DNA from: CAYFKJ01 sp964528595
GTDB lineage: Bacteria > Pseudomonadota > Alphaproteobacteria > UBA2966
Length of the DNA: 64,000 bases
Assembly (NCBI GenBank): GCA_964528595.1
Contig: CAZGTM010000017.1
Location: 1 to 64,000 of the forward strand
Reading direction: 5' to 3'
The position numbers were made by a program, and so were the translations under genes. The notes below the pieces were generated by a model. That model worked only from the letters and a program-made list of their open reading frames with translations. It ran no database searches and was not told the DNA's origin. This document shows, piece after piece, positions 16,503 through 25,228 of this stretch (positions within the stretch are counted from its first letter, which is position 1; the number at the start of each line of letters is the position of its first letter).

Positions 16503-17818
16503 GAGGAAGCGGCTTCCTGCTTGTTTGGGACGGGCGCTTCGCTTTTGGGTCCGGCCGCCGGTGGCGTTACCCGCAATTTCACGATTTGATTGCGCTGGCG
16601 GCGCATGACCTCGAAGCGAAAGCCATGGAAAGTGAAGACCTGGCCGACGTCGGGAATGATTTCGGCGGCGTAAATGACCAGTCCGGCGATCGTCGCCGCC
16701 TCCTCGTCGGGCAGGGGCCAGTCGAACAGGCGGTTGAGATCGCGGATGGTCATTGTGCCGTCAATGACATACGAGCCGTCGGGTTCGGCCCGCACGCCGG
16801 CCGCAACCTCGTCGTGCTCGTCAGCAATGTCGCCGACGATTTCCTCCAGGATGTCCTCCAGCGTGACCAGCCCCATCAGGGCGCCGTATTCGTCGACGAC
16901 GAGCGCGAAGTGCATGCGGCGCTGACGGAAGGCGTTGAGTTGTTCCCGCAAGGTCGTCGTTTCCGGCACGAACCAGGGTTCGCTGGCGACGCCGACAATG
17001 TCGAGCTCGTCCAACGAACCGTCGTGGGAGGACACGGCCCGCAGAACGTCCTTGGCGTGCAGCACGCCGATAATGTCGTCGACCTCGCCGCGGTAGATCG
17101 GCAGCCGCGTGTGAGTGCTGCTCAGCACCTGGTCCACGATGACCGACGGCGCGTCGTCTCCGTTGATCAGCTCCATATTCTTGCGGTGGATCATGATTTC
17201 TTCGAGATCCACGTCCGCCAGATCGAGGATGGAGCCGATCATGTCGCGCTCATGTTTGACGATGGCGCCTTCCATGCTGTGCAAATTGACCGTGCTGCGG
17301 ATTTCCTCGGCCGCCGAGGTGAGTTGTTGCGATTTCCCCACGTCGACCCCGAACAATTTCAGGAACAGCCTGACGATCGCTTGCAGACTGCGCGTCACCG
17401 GCGCCAGCAGCGCCACGACGACGCTCAGCGCTGGCGCTACGAAAAGCGCCGTACGGTCGGCGTTTCGCAGGGCATAGGTCTTGGGCATGATCTCGGCGAA
17501 AATCAGCACCAGGGCCGTCATGCCCACGGTGGCGTAGGCGACACCGGGATCGCCGAAGAAGCCGATCAGCAGACTGGTGGCCAGGGCCGAGGCCAAAATG
17601 TTGACGAGGTTGTTGCCCAGCAGGATGGCGCCGATCAACCGGTCTTTCTCCTCGCTCAGGATGCCCACCTTGCGCGCGCGTTCATTGCCCTTGCGTTCCA
17701 GGTGGTGCAAGCGCGCCCGGCTGGCCGCCGTCAGAGCTGTTTCGGAACCGGAGAAGAATGCCGACAACACCAGTAAACCGACGATGGCGGCGATATATAA
17801 AAGCAGACTTAAGTCCAC
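16499..17818 (-). CDS. HlyC/CorC-type (CNNM/CorB) membrane protein with CBS domains
   Basis: 439-residue protein with an N-terminal DUF21/CNNM membrane domain (four hydrophobic segments; LSAFFSGSETALTAASRARL is the signature), a paired CBS domain in the middle, and a C-terminal CorC/HlyC domain. Family members take part in magnesium/cobalt transport or resistance. The GTG at 17818 gives the usual family N-terminus; an upstream GTG at 17854 would add 12 unlikely residues. Despite the historical name there is no evidence for haemolysis. Confidence 0.88.
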   Translation of the reverse strand: MDLSLLLYIAAIVGLLVLSAFFSGSETALTAASRARLHHLERKGNERARKVGILSEEKDRLIGAILLGNNLVNILASALATSLLIGFFGDPGVAYATVGMTALVLIFAEIMPKTYALRNADRTALFVAPALSVVVALLAPVTRSLQAIVRLFLKLFGVDVGKSQQLTSAAEEIRSTVNLHSMEGAIVKHERDMIGSILDLADVDLEEIMIHRKNMELINGDDAPSVIVDQVLSSTHTRLPIYRGEVDDIIGVLHAKDVLRAVSSHDGSLDELDIVGVASEPWFVPETTTLREQLNAFRQRRMHFALVVDEYGALMGLVTLEDILEEIVGDIADEHDEVAAGVRAEPDGSYVIDGTMTIRDLNRLFDWPLPDEEAATIAGLVIYAAEIIPDVGQVFTFHGFRFEVMRRQRNQIVKLRVTPPAAGPKSEAPVPNKQEAASS

Positions 17819-17941
17819 GGTTGGATGGGGTCCCCAAATTGCTGCGGCGCCCACGATGATACGCGGGGTTCATCGTGGATCAGGATTAACGATGCCGACG
17901 GCATCTTAAGACGAATCACGCAATTGGCAAAGTAAACCGCT

Positions 17942-19126
17942 CTAGCCGTCATGGCGCACGGCGCCGGCGATTTCCTGCTTGAGGGCCGACACCAGGTCCG
18001 CCTCAGCGACCTCTCTTGTGATAAACGCCTCGCCGATGCCCCGCGCCAAAACGAATGTCAGCTGGCCGCCCGTGACCTTCTTATCCTGACGCATGTGATG
18101 CAGCAGGCGCTCGGCCTGCCATTCGCCGCTTTGGGCGTGGCCGGGAATATCCTTCACGGTAGCCGCCATGCCAAACTTCCTGAGGCAGGCGTAGACCCGG
18201 TCAGCGTCCGCTTGGGGGCAAAGTCCGAGACGAGCCGAAAGGTCGAAGGCCATACGCATGCCGATACCGACGGCCTCGCCGTGCAGAATGCCGTCGCCGT
18301 ATCCCATTTCGGCCTCCAGGGCATGACCGAAGGTGTGGCCGAGGTTCAGCAGCGCCCGCACCCCGCCCTCGCGCTCGTCCGCCGCGACAATACGGGATTT
18401 CGATCGGCAACTTTCGATTACCGCTTCACGCCGGGTGCCAGTGTCGCCCGACAACAGCGCTTCACCGTTGCTTTCCAGCCAGGCGAAGAAGTCGGCATCG
18501 TTGATCAGACCGTACTTCAAGACCTCGGCAAATCCGGCTTTGATATCCCGCATCGGCAATGTCTCGAGAACGCCGATATCGGCCAGCACCAAAGAAGGCT
18601 GGTGAAACACGCCGACCAGGTTCTTGCCGCGCGGACTGTTGATCGCCGTTTTGCCGCCGATCGAACTGTCGACCTGCGCGAGCAACGTAGTCGGCGCCTG
18701 AACCACGTCGATGCCGCGGCGGACGACCGCGGCCGCGAAGCCCGCAAGATCTCCGACCACGCCGCCGCCGAGCGCGATGACGATGTCGCCGCGTTCGATC
18801 CTGGCGGCGAGGATGCCGTCGACCAGATTTTCGAACTGACCAAAGCTCTTGGTCGCCTCGCCGACGGGAACAATCAGCACCTGATGATCGATGCCGGCTG
18901 CATCAAGGGCGCCGGTCAAGGTCGGGAGATGCAATTTTGCGACGGTTTCGTCGCTGACGACGGCGGCCCTCAATTTCCGCCCGGCCGTCATCGTCCTGAT
19001 TTTGTCAGCGGCGGTGGCAAGGACGTTTTCGCCGACGAAGATGTCATAGGCGCGTTCCGCCAACTCGACCCGCACCGTCTCGGTATCGGTTTCAGGGGTC
19101 GGACTTGCTTGTGTATCAGCGCTCAT
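17942..19126 (-). CDS. aroB: 3-dehydroquinate synthase
   Basis: Second enzyme of the shikimate pathway: converts DAHP to 3-dehydroquinate with NAD+ and a divalent metal. 394 residues, with the NAD-binding ALGGGVVGDLAGFAAAVVRR and the metal ligands in KAGFAEVLKYG (Glu), LNLGHTFGHALE (His) and ILHGEAVGIGM (His). The ATG overlaps the aroK stop in an ATGA, so translation is coupled to aroK, the classic arrangement. An N-terminal Thr/Pro-rich stretch of about 15 residues precedes the domain. Confidence 0.96.
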   Translation of the reverse strand: MSADTQASPTPETDTETVRVELAERAYDIFVGENVLATAADKIRTMTAGRKLRAAVVSDETVAKLHLPTLTGALDAAGIDHQVLIVPVGEATKSFGQFENLVDGILAARIERGDIVIALGGGVVGDLAGFAAAVVRRGIDVVQAPTTLLAQVDSSIGGKTAINSPRGKNLVGVFHQPSLVLADIGVLETLPMRDIKAGFAEVLKYGLINDADFFAWLESNGEALLSGDTGTRREAVIESCRSKSRIVAADEREGGVRALLNLGHTFGHALEAEMGYGDGILHGEAVGIGMRMAFDLSARLGLCPQADADRVYACLRKFGMAATVKDIPGHAQSGEWQAERLLHHMRQDKKVTGGQLTFVLARGIGEAFITREVAEADLVSALKQEIAGAVRHDG

Positions 19127-19689
19127 GGGCTTTCATTGGACGTTTGCATGGCGTTCGTCAAGACACCGTGTTCCTCAAGGGTGCGGAGGATCCGTTCCAC
19201 CACGACGTTGTGCGGTGAATCGTCGGTCTCCACCGTGAAGTCCGCCTCGGCATAGACCGGGTAACGTCGCGACATCAGGTCGGACAGGATCTCCCTGGGG
19301 TCGCCCTTGTGGAGGAGCGGCCGGGTATTGCGCCGGCTGGTACGGCGGAACAGCACATCGAGGTCGGCCCTGAGCCACAGCGAAAGGGCGCGCTCGCCGA
19401 TCAGCTTGCGGGTCTCGTCATTCATGAAAGCGCCGCCGCCGGTGGCCAGCACCGTAACGGGTCCCTCCAGTAGGCGTTCGATCACCCGCCGTTCACCGTC
19501 GCGGAAGGCGGCTTCCCCGTGCAGCTCGAAGATGTCGTTTATACTGCAGCCTGCCGCTTCTTCGATTTCCTCGTCGGCGTCGACAAAGGGCAAGCCGAGC
19601 CGGGCGGCAAGCCGACGCCCAATCGTGCTTTTGCCCGATCCCATGAGGCCGACCAGGACCAACGTTTTGCTCAAGCTCGAACCGCTCAC
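19123..19689 (-). CDS. aroK: Shikimate kinase
   Basis: P-loop kinase phosphorylating shikimate at O3. 188 residues from a GTG at 19689, which puts the protein's beginning a few residues before LVLVGLMGSGKSTIGR (Walker A). Other landmarks: VDADEEIEE (shikimate and Mg binding), FRDGERRVI, VLATGGGAF and RRNTRPLL in the lid. The frame is open upstream to 19920, but that part does not resemble any AroK. No Shine-Dalgarno is clear before the GTG. It is first in the aroK-aroB operon. Confidence 0.93.
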   Translation of the reverse strand: MSGSSLSKTLVLVGLMGSGKSTIGRRLAARLGLPFVDADEEIEEAAGCSINDIFELHGEAAFRDGERRVIERLLEGPVTVLATGGGAFMNDETRKLIGERALSLWLRADLDVLFRRTSRRNTRPLLHKGDPREILSDLMSRRYPVYAEADFTVETDDSPHNVVVERILRTLEEHGVLTNAMQTSNESP

Positions 19690-19894
19690 GTTGAGGGTGC
19701 CGGCGAACAGATGAAAACCATGTTGTCTCCTTCGGCGGGGCTTCGGCGCGAGGTCATGCGCCGCCGCCCAACGGGAGCCGTTGAATCGCTCCAGCCGTAC
19801 CGATAAACTGACGCAACTTTGCCACAATCTTGAGTTTAGATCACTTTTCGTTCCCACGAGGCTAATTGATTTATGGTTTGGAATTAGAGGCTCA

Positions 19895-20035
19895 ATGTTC
19901 CGCGCATCATTTATTGCCATTGCCGTGCTTTTTGCGATTGTCGTTGGCGGCGGCGTTTTTCTCGCGACTTGGGATATTCCCGCGCCGTCGGAGCGCGTCG
20001 AAAAGGTATTGCCAGATGACCGTTTTCCGCGTTGA
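19895..20035 (+). CDS. Small single-span membrane protein, alpha-proteobacterial type
   Basis: 46 residues from an ATG with AGAGG four bases upstream. A hydrophobic N-terminal segment (SFIAIAVLFAIVVGGGVFLA) is followed by a short polar tail, WDIPAPSERVEKVLPDDRFP, that looks conserved: I recall closely similar tails in small proteins at this locus in related bacteria, but cannot verify it here. Its last 20 bases overlap the start of the following 694-residue envelope protein, which implies coupled translation. Function unknown; probably an inner-membrane protein with a periplasmic tail. Confidence 0.7.
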   Translation: MFRASFIAIAVLFAIVVGGGVFLATWDIPAPSERVEKVLPDDRFPR

Positions 20036-22100
20036 CGCGGCAGTCCCGATAATATTTGCAGCAGTACTATCGGCGCTGACAGTTGCCGGGTGGCCTATTG
20101 TCGATTTGAGCGCCCAAACCCAGCTGGGCCCGCCTAAGAAACTGATGCCGGGAGAGACGAATGCCTACAAGGATCCGGCGGCGCCGCAGCCGCTTGCCGA
20201 TCCCTCGAAGATCCTGCCTTCCCAGCAAGTTCCCACCGCCAAGCCGCCCCAGCCAGTCCAGCCCGTGCTCCCCGTTCAACCTGCTTCCACCACCATGCCG
20301 GCAAAGCTCATGCGGCCGGTGGAAACGGAACCCGCTGCCGCGGCGGCCGCGCCGCAACGCGCACCGGCGGCCAATCAGACCGGCATTCAGGTCGGGGCAC
20401 TCAGGGAAATTGATCCCTCGTCGGTCGGTTTGCTCGACCCCGGGGCCGGCGGCCTGGGGACCGAAATGTGGGCCGGCAGCGATCGGGGGCGGATCGAACG
20501 TCTGCTGCCGCGCCTGCCAATGGGGACGCTTTCGCCGGTCATGCAGAAGATGGCCCGGCGTCTGTTGCTCTCCTCGGCCGAGGTGCCGAAAGGCGAGGCC
20601 GTCGCACCAAGCTTGCTGGGCTTGCGGGTGGAAAGGCTGGCGGCCGGCGGCCTCACCGACGAAGTCAACCGCCTGCTCAATCTGGCGCCGACCCGGCTCA
20701 GCGACCCGGCTTTTGCCCGGGCGGAGATGAACGGACTGCTGCTGACCGGGGACCGTCCGGCGTTTTGCACCCGCATCGAAGATGTCGTTGCGGCGGATTC
20801 CGATCCCTATTGGCTGAAGGGATTGGCCTTCTGCAAGGCGTTGGAGGGGGAAACCCAATCCGTCGACCTGGCCGTTTCGATTTTGCGTGACCAGGGAGAA
20901 ACCGGCGACGAGGCCTTTTTCACCTTGGCGGATGCGCTCTCGGGCAATGGCGAGGCCGTGGTGGACAGTCTGATCGATCCCTCGCCCCTTCAATTGGCGA
21001 TGTTGCGGGCGGCCCGTCAGCCGTTGCCGTCCGACGCCGTTCCGGGCGCCCGGCCCGGCATCCTGCGGGCCCAGGCCGAAGCGGCGAATGCCGACATCGA
21101 CCTGCGCCTGGCGGCAGCCGAGAAGGCGGAGGCGGCCGGCGCCCTGTCGACCGAGGCGCTGGCGCAAATCTACGCCGGCATCGAATTTTCGGACGACGAG
21201 ATGGAACGTTGGGCCGAGCTTGCCGGAGACAGCCATACGCCGCGCACGAATGCCTTACTGTTTCAGGTTGCGACGATTGAAAGCGAGCCTTTCAAGCGGG
21301 CGAAAGTTCTGCAGACGGCCTGGCGGCGGGCCCGCGACGAAGGCGGATTTGGCGCCATGGCGCGGGTCACCTATAACGCGGCGCGCAGCCTCGAACCCTC
21401 GGACGAAATGATTTGGGCCGCCGCGGATATCGGCCGCGCCCTCTTGATGGCCGGCGACAGCGTCACAGCGCGGCGCTGGTTCGATTTGGCGAGTGAAGTG
21501 GCGGCGACGCCGAAACAGCCCAAACCGCCGATTAAGCCGGTCGTCATTACCGCTGAGGAAGCCGCGAAGCGCCTGACGACGGGCATGCTCGGTGCGCCCA
21601 AGCCGGACGCGCCGCCGTCGCCGGAGCGTCCCGTCGACGAGGCGGCTCAAGCGGTTCTCGAGCTTTGGCCGTTGATCCTGATCGCGGACCTCAACACCCC
21701 GCTGGCCTTCAGACCCGCAATACTTGAAGCCTGGTGGCCGGGTCAGGTCGCGACGGTGGGCGAAACTGCGGCGTCGGAGCGCGCGGCCGTCTACTATTCA
21801 CTGCTTGATGCCATGGGCTATTTCATGCCGGATACTGTTTGGGCGCCGCTGCTCAACGGCCCGCTGACAGTAACGGCGTACACGCCGGCCCCGGCTTTGA
21901 CCAGAGGTTTGGAAAGCGCCGTTAAAGCCAAACGGATCGCCGAGACCGTGCTGCTTTGCCTCCTGGCGTTAGGCGATGTCGGTCCGGCGGGTGCGGATCC
22001 CTCGACCCTCCATGCCGTTATCCGCGCGCTACGCGCTGTCGGCTTGATCAGGGAATCTCGCGATGTGGCGCTGGAGGCTGCGATTGGCAGGGGCCTTTAG
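20016..22100 (+). CDS. Large exported helical protein of unknown function upstream of xerD
   Basis: 694 residues from the ATG at 20016. The N-terminus has a hydrophobic signal-like segment (VPIIFAAVLSALTVAGW), then a Pro/Gln-rich linker (about residues 35-105), then a long alpha-helical, Ala/Leu-rich region of TPR- or SEL1-like texture with Leu/Ala/Trp periodicity to the C-terminus. It holds two Cys (251 and 273) placed on adjacent helices, a plausible periplasmic disulphide. I recognise no named family. It overlaps the 46-residue membrane protein by 20 bases and ends 27 bases before xerD. A scaffold role in the envelope is only a guess. Confidence 0.75.
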   Translation: MTVFRVDAAVPIIFAAVLSALTVAGWPIVDLSAQTQLGPPKKLMPGETNAYKDPAAPQPLADPSKILPSQQVPTAKPPQPVQPVLPVQPASTTMPAKLMRPVETEPAAAAAAPQRAPAANQTGIQVGALREIDPSSVGLLDPGAGGLGTEMWAGSDRGRIERLLPRLPMGTLSPVMQKMARRLLLSSAEVPKGEAVAPSLLGLRVERLAAGGLTDEVNRLLNLAPTRLSDPAFARAEMNGLLLTGDRPAFCTRIEDVVAADSDPYWLKGLAFCKALEGETQSVDLAVSILRDQGETGDEAFFTLADALSGNGEAVVDSLIDPSPLQLAMLRAARQPLPSDAVPGARPGILRAQAEAANADIDLRLAAAEKAEAAGALSTEALAQIYAGIEFSDDEMERWAELAGDSHTPRTNALLFQVATIESEPFKRAKVLQTAWRRARDEGGFGAMARVTYNAARSLEPSDEMIWAAADIGRALLMAGDSVTARRWFDLASEVAATPKQPKPPIKPVVITAEEAAKRLTTGMLGAPKPDAPPSPERPVDEAAQAVLELWPLILIADLNTPLAFRPAILEAWWPGQVATVGETAASERAAVYYSLLDAMGYFMPDTVWAPLLNGPLTVTAYTPAPALTRGLESAVKAKRIAETVLLCLLALGDVGPAGADPSTLHAVIRALRAVGLIRESRDVALEAAIGRGL

Positions 22101-22127
22101 TGAATAGGAACAAATAGGCCGATCGAA

Positions 22128-23033
22128 ATGGGGGCAAGCCGCCACATCGAAACTTTCCTCGAAATGATGGCCGTGGAACGCGGCGCGGCGCGCAGGACGA
22201 TGGAGGGCTACCGTCGCGATCTCGATGATTTTGCCGAATATGCGCAGTCCCGCGGCTGCACGATCGAGGCGGCGGCAACGGCCGACATCCGGGGCTACGT
22301 CGCCGACATGACGAAAGCCGGGCGGGCCGCCTCGACGGTGTCGCGCCGGCTCTCCGCGTTGAGGCAGTATTACCGCTTTCTCTATGGCGAAGGCTTGCGC
22401 GAGGACGACCCCTCGACCACCGTCGACGGCCCGAAGCGGCGGCAATCCCTGCCAAAATACCTTTCGGAATTGGAGGTTGAGGATCTTCTGGCCGAAGCCC
22501 ATCGCCGAAGCGGCGCCGAAGGGCTGCGCCTGGCCGCCATGCTTGAGGTTCTGTACGCGACGGGGCTGAGGGTGTCGGAATTGGTTTCCCTGCCGCTGTC
22601 GGCGGCAACCCGGGACGTGCGCTTCATCGGCGTGCGGGGCAAGGGCGGCAAGGAGCGGGTGGTGCCGTTGAGCGACCCCGCCCTGGAGGCTCTGGCGGCT
22701 TATTTGGAGGTGCGGGCCGAGTTTTTACCGGCGGACAAGCCGTCGCCCTGGCTCTTCCCGTCGCGGGGCAAATCAGGTCATTTGACGGACCGCCGCTTCG
22801 CCCAGCTGCTGAAGGATCTGGCGCATGATGCGAAGTTGCCGCCCGGCCGCGTTTCACCCCATGTTTTAAGGCACGCCTTCGCCAGCCATCTGCTGGCGCA
22901 TGGCGCCGATCTGCGGGCCGTTCAACAAATGCTGGGTCATGCCGACATATCGACCACGCAGATTTATACCCACGTGCTCGAGGCCAGGCTCAAATCGCTG
23001 GTTGAGAGTCATCACCCCCTGAGCGGCAAATGA
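22128..23033 (+). CDS. xerD: Tyrosine recombinase XerD
   Basis: Site-specific recombinase that with XerC resolves chromosome dimers at dif. 301 residues: an N-terminal SAM-like core-binding domain (about 5-90, with ERGAARRTMEGYRRDLDDF) and a C-terminal catalytic domain with Arg148 (ATGLRVSEL), the Lys turn GKGGKERVVPL, His245-Arg248 (HVLRHAFASH), His271 (MLGHAD) and nucleophile Tyr280 (TTQIYTHV). All catalytic residues are present. No mobile-element genes surround it, and its position before accA is the ordinary chromosomal one, so it is a housekeeping Xer rather than an integrase. Confidence 0.94.
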   Translation: MGASRHIETFLEMMAVERGAARRTMEGYRRDLDDFAEYAQSRGCTIEAAATADIRGYVADMTKAGRAASTVSRRLSALRQYYRFLYGEGLREDDPSTTVDGPKRRQSLPKYLSELEVEDLLAEAHRRSGAEGLRLAAMLEVLYATGLRVSELVSLPLSAATRDVRFIGVRGKGGKERVVPLSDPALEALAAYLEVRAEFLPADKPSPWLFPSRGKSGHLTDRRFAQLLKDLAHDAKLPPGRVSPHVLRHAFASHLLAHGADLRAVQQMLGHADISTTQIYTHVLEARLKSLVESHHPLSGK

Positions 23034-23154
23034 TCGAGCCCGCAAAAGGGATCAGTTTTCCGGGGGTTGCGGGGTGCGGTGCGACATGGTACTTGCCCCG
23101 CATTCCTAACTTTGGTTTTTTGGGCCGACAGTCCGCGTTTTTTAGGAGACCCCG

Positions 23155-24213
23155 ATGAGTTTTACCGTTCCCGAGCCCGCCCGGGCACGCCTCAACCGCT
23201 CCGAACTGGCGGTGCCGGGCAGCAACCTCAAATTTCTCGACCGGGCTCTGGAGTCTCCCGCCGACGTCGTGTTTCTCGACCTGGAGGATGCCGTCGCACC
23301 CGACGACAAACCCCAGGCGCGGAAAAATATCATCAAGTCGCTGGGTGATCCGCGCTGGAAGGACCGCACGGTTAGTTTGCGCATCAACGGTCTGGACACC
23401 CACTACATGTACCGCGATGTCGTCGACGTCGTGGAGCAGGCCGGCGAGCACCTTGATTTGATCATGATTCCAAAGATCGGCACGGCCGCTGATGTCTACG
23501 CGCTCGATATGCTGATCACCCAGATCGAGGACGCCGTCGGGCTCAAGAAGAAGATCGGCTTCGAACTGATCATCGAAACCGCCTTGGGCATGGCCAACAT
23601 CGATGAAATCGCGGCCGCCAGCCCGCGTCTGGAAAGCCTGCACTTCGGCGTCGCCGACTACGCCGCGTCGACCAAGGCGCGGACCACCAATATCGGCGGG
23701 CCGAACCCGGCCTACCACGTGTTGACCGACGCGGACGCCGAGGGCAATCGCGACATTCACTGGGGCGACATGTGGCATTACGCTATTGCCCGCATGGTCG
23801 TAGCAGCCCGGGCCAACGGCCTCAGGCCTATCGACGGGCCGTTCGGCGATTTCTCTGATGCCGACGGTTACCGCGCCCAGGCGGCGCGCGCCGCCGTGTT
23901 GGGCTGCGAAGGCAAGTGGGCCATTCACCCGACGCAGATCGGATTGGCCAACGAGGTATTCAGCCCGGCCAAGGAGGAGGTCGCCAAGGCACGGAAGATC
24001 CTCAAAGCCATGAAGGAAGCCCAAAAGGCGGGCCGCGGCGCCGTGGCGCTTGACGGCCGGCTGATCGATATCGCCTCGATCAAGCAGGCCGAGGTGATGG
24101 TTTCGGCAGCCCGGCAAATTGCCGCGGTCGACCGGCGGGCCAAGCCCGCTGCCAGGAAGAAGCCGGCGAAGAAGGGCTCGGCCCGGAAACCGGCAGCCAA
24201 GAAGAAGAAATAG
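23155..24213 (+). CDS. mcl1: Malyl-CoA / beta-methylmalyl-CoA lyase with a basic C-terminal tail
   Basis: HpcH/HpaI (CitE-like) CoA ester lyase that cleaves or forms L-malyl-CoA and beta-methylmalyl-CoA, a step of the ethylmalonyl-CoA and related glyoxylate assimilation pathways. 352 residues; the start has AGGAG upstream. Core features are LAVPGSNLKFLDRAL, the metal-site FLDLEDAVAPDDK, MIPKIGTAADVYALD, FELIIETALGMANIDEI and HFGVADYAAST. It has an unusual tail from about residue 325 in which 14 of the last 26 residues are Lys or Arg, absent from the lyase core. The substrate (malyl, methylmalyl or citramalyl) is inferred from the mutase genes in the window. Confidence 0.88.
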   Translation: MSFTVPEPARARLNRSELAVPGSNLKFLDRALESPADVVFLDLEDAVAPDDKPQARKNIIKSLGDPRWKDRTVSLRINGLDTHYMYRDVVDVVEQAGEHLDLIMIPKIGTAADVYALDMLITQIEDAVGLKKKIGFELIIETALGMANIDEIAAASPRLESLHFGVADYAASTKARTTNIGGPNPAYHVLTDADAEGNRDIHWGDMWHYAIARMVVAARANGLRPIDGPFGDFSDADGYRAQAARAAVLGCEGKWAIHPTQIGLANEVFSPAKEEVAKARKILKAMKEAQKAGRGAVALDGRLIDIASIKQAEVMVSAARQIAAVDRRAKPAARKKPAKKGSARKPAAKKKK

Positions 24214-24253
24214 ATTCGGAGATCGCCTGGGTGATTGGTAGCTGGACCGCCTC

Positions 24254-25207
24254 ATGAACAGTTTTCTCGACTTCGAAAAACCGCTCGCGGATATCGAGGG
24301 CAAGATCAAGGAGCTCCGGCACCTGTCGGAAGGCGGCGACGTCGACGTGGTTGCCGAGATCACCAAGCTGGAAAACCGGGCCGAGCAGTTGCTGCGGGAA
24401 ACCTACGAGGGCCTGAGCGCCTGGCAGAAAACCCAGGTCGCCCGGCACGCCGATCGGCCTCACTTCCTGGACTACGTCGAACGCCTGATCGAGGACTACA
24501 CGCCGCTGGCCGGCGATCGGGGATATGGCGACGATTCGGCCATTCTCGGCGGACTGGGCCGCTTCGACGGTCATAGCGTCATGGTTATAGGCCAGGAAAA
24601 GGGCAGCGGCACGGACGGCCGCATCAAACACAATTTCGGCATGGCCCTGCCCGAGGGCTACCGCAAGGCGGTCCGCCTGATGGAACTTGCCGAGCGCCAA
24701 AAGCTTCCGGTCATCACGTTCGTCGACACCGCGGGCGCCCATCCCGGCGTCGGCGCCGAGGAGCGCGGCCAGGCCGAAGCCATCGCCCGCAGTATCGAGG
24801 CCTGCCTGGGACTGAATGTTCCCCTGGTCAGCGTCATCATCGGTGAAGGCGGATCCGGCGGCGCCGTGGCGTTGGCCTCGGGCAATACCGTGTTGATGCT
24901 CGAACATGCGATTTATTCGGTGATTACGCCGGAAGGCTGTGCCTCCATCCTGTGGCGCTCGGCCGAACGGGCGCAGGATGCGGCGGAGGCCCTCAAGGTC
25001 ACGGCCCAGGATCTGCTCGAACTTGGGGTTATCGATCAAATCGTTGCCGAGCCCTTGGGCGGTGCCCAGCGCGATCCCGACGGCGCCATCGGCAATACCG
25101 GTGAAGCGATCAAGGCGGCGCTTGAGCCTTTATTGAGCATGGACGGATCGTTGCGCAACCACCGCCGCGAAAAGTTTATCGCCATGGGTCGGCTCGGCAT
25201 CGCTTAA
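24254..25207 (+). CDS. accA: Acetyl-CoA carboxylase carboxyltransferase subunit alpha
   Basis: Alpha subunit of the carboxyltransferase that moves carbon dioxide from biotin to acetyl-CoA, the first committed step of fatty acid synthesis. 317 residues, the normal length. Landmarks: FLDFEKPLADIEGKIKEL at the N-terminus, the acyl-CoA pocket VITFVDTAGAHPGVGAEERG, then EGGSGGAVALASGN and ISVITPEGCASILWR-type carboxyltransferase sequence. It lies 40 bases after the malyl-CoA lyase and probably shares its transcript. The accB, accC and accD genes are not in the window. Confidence 0.96.
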   Translation: MNSFLDFEKPLADIEGKIKELRHLSEGGDVDVVAEITKLENRAEQLLRETYEGLSAWQKTQVARHADRPHFLDYVERLIEDYTPLAGDRGYGDDSAILGGLGRFDGHSVMVIGQEKGSGTDGRIKHNFGMALPEGYRKAVRLMELAERQKLPVITFVDTAGAHPGVGAEERGQAEAIARSIEACLGLNVPLVSVIIGEGGSGGAVALASGNTVLMLEHAIYSVITPEGCASILWRSAERAQDAAEALKVTAQDLLELGVIDQIVAEPLGGAQRDPDGAIGNTGEAIKAALEPLLSMDGSLRNHRREKFIAMGRLGIA

Positions 25208-25228
25208 ACGAATACCGAAGCCGGTCAC

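Noticed and set aside
22128..23033. XerD as a mobile-element integrase
   Set aside because: It has no att-like repeats or phage genes beside it and its position and sequence fit the housekeeping Xer recombinase.
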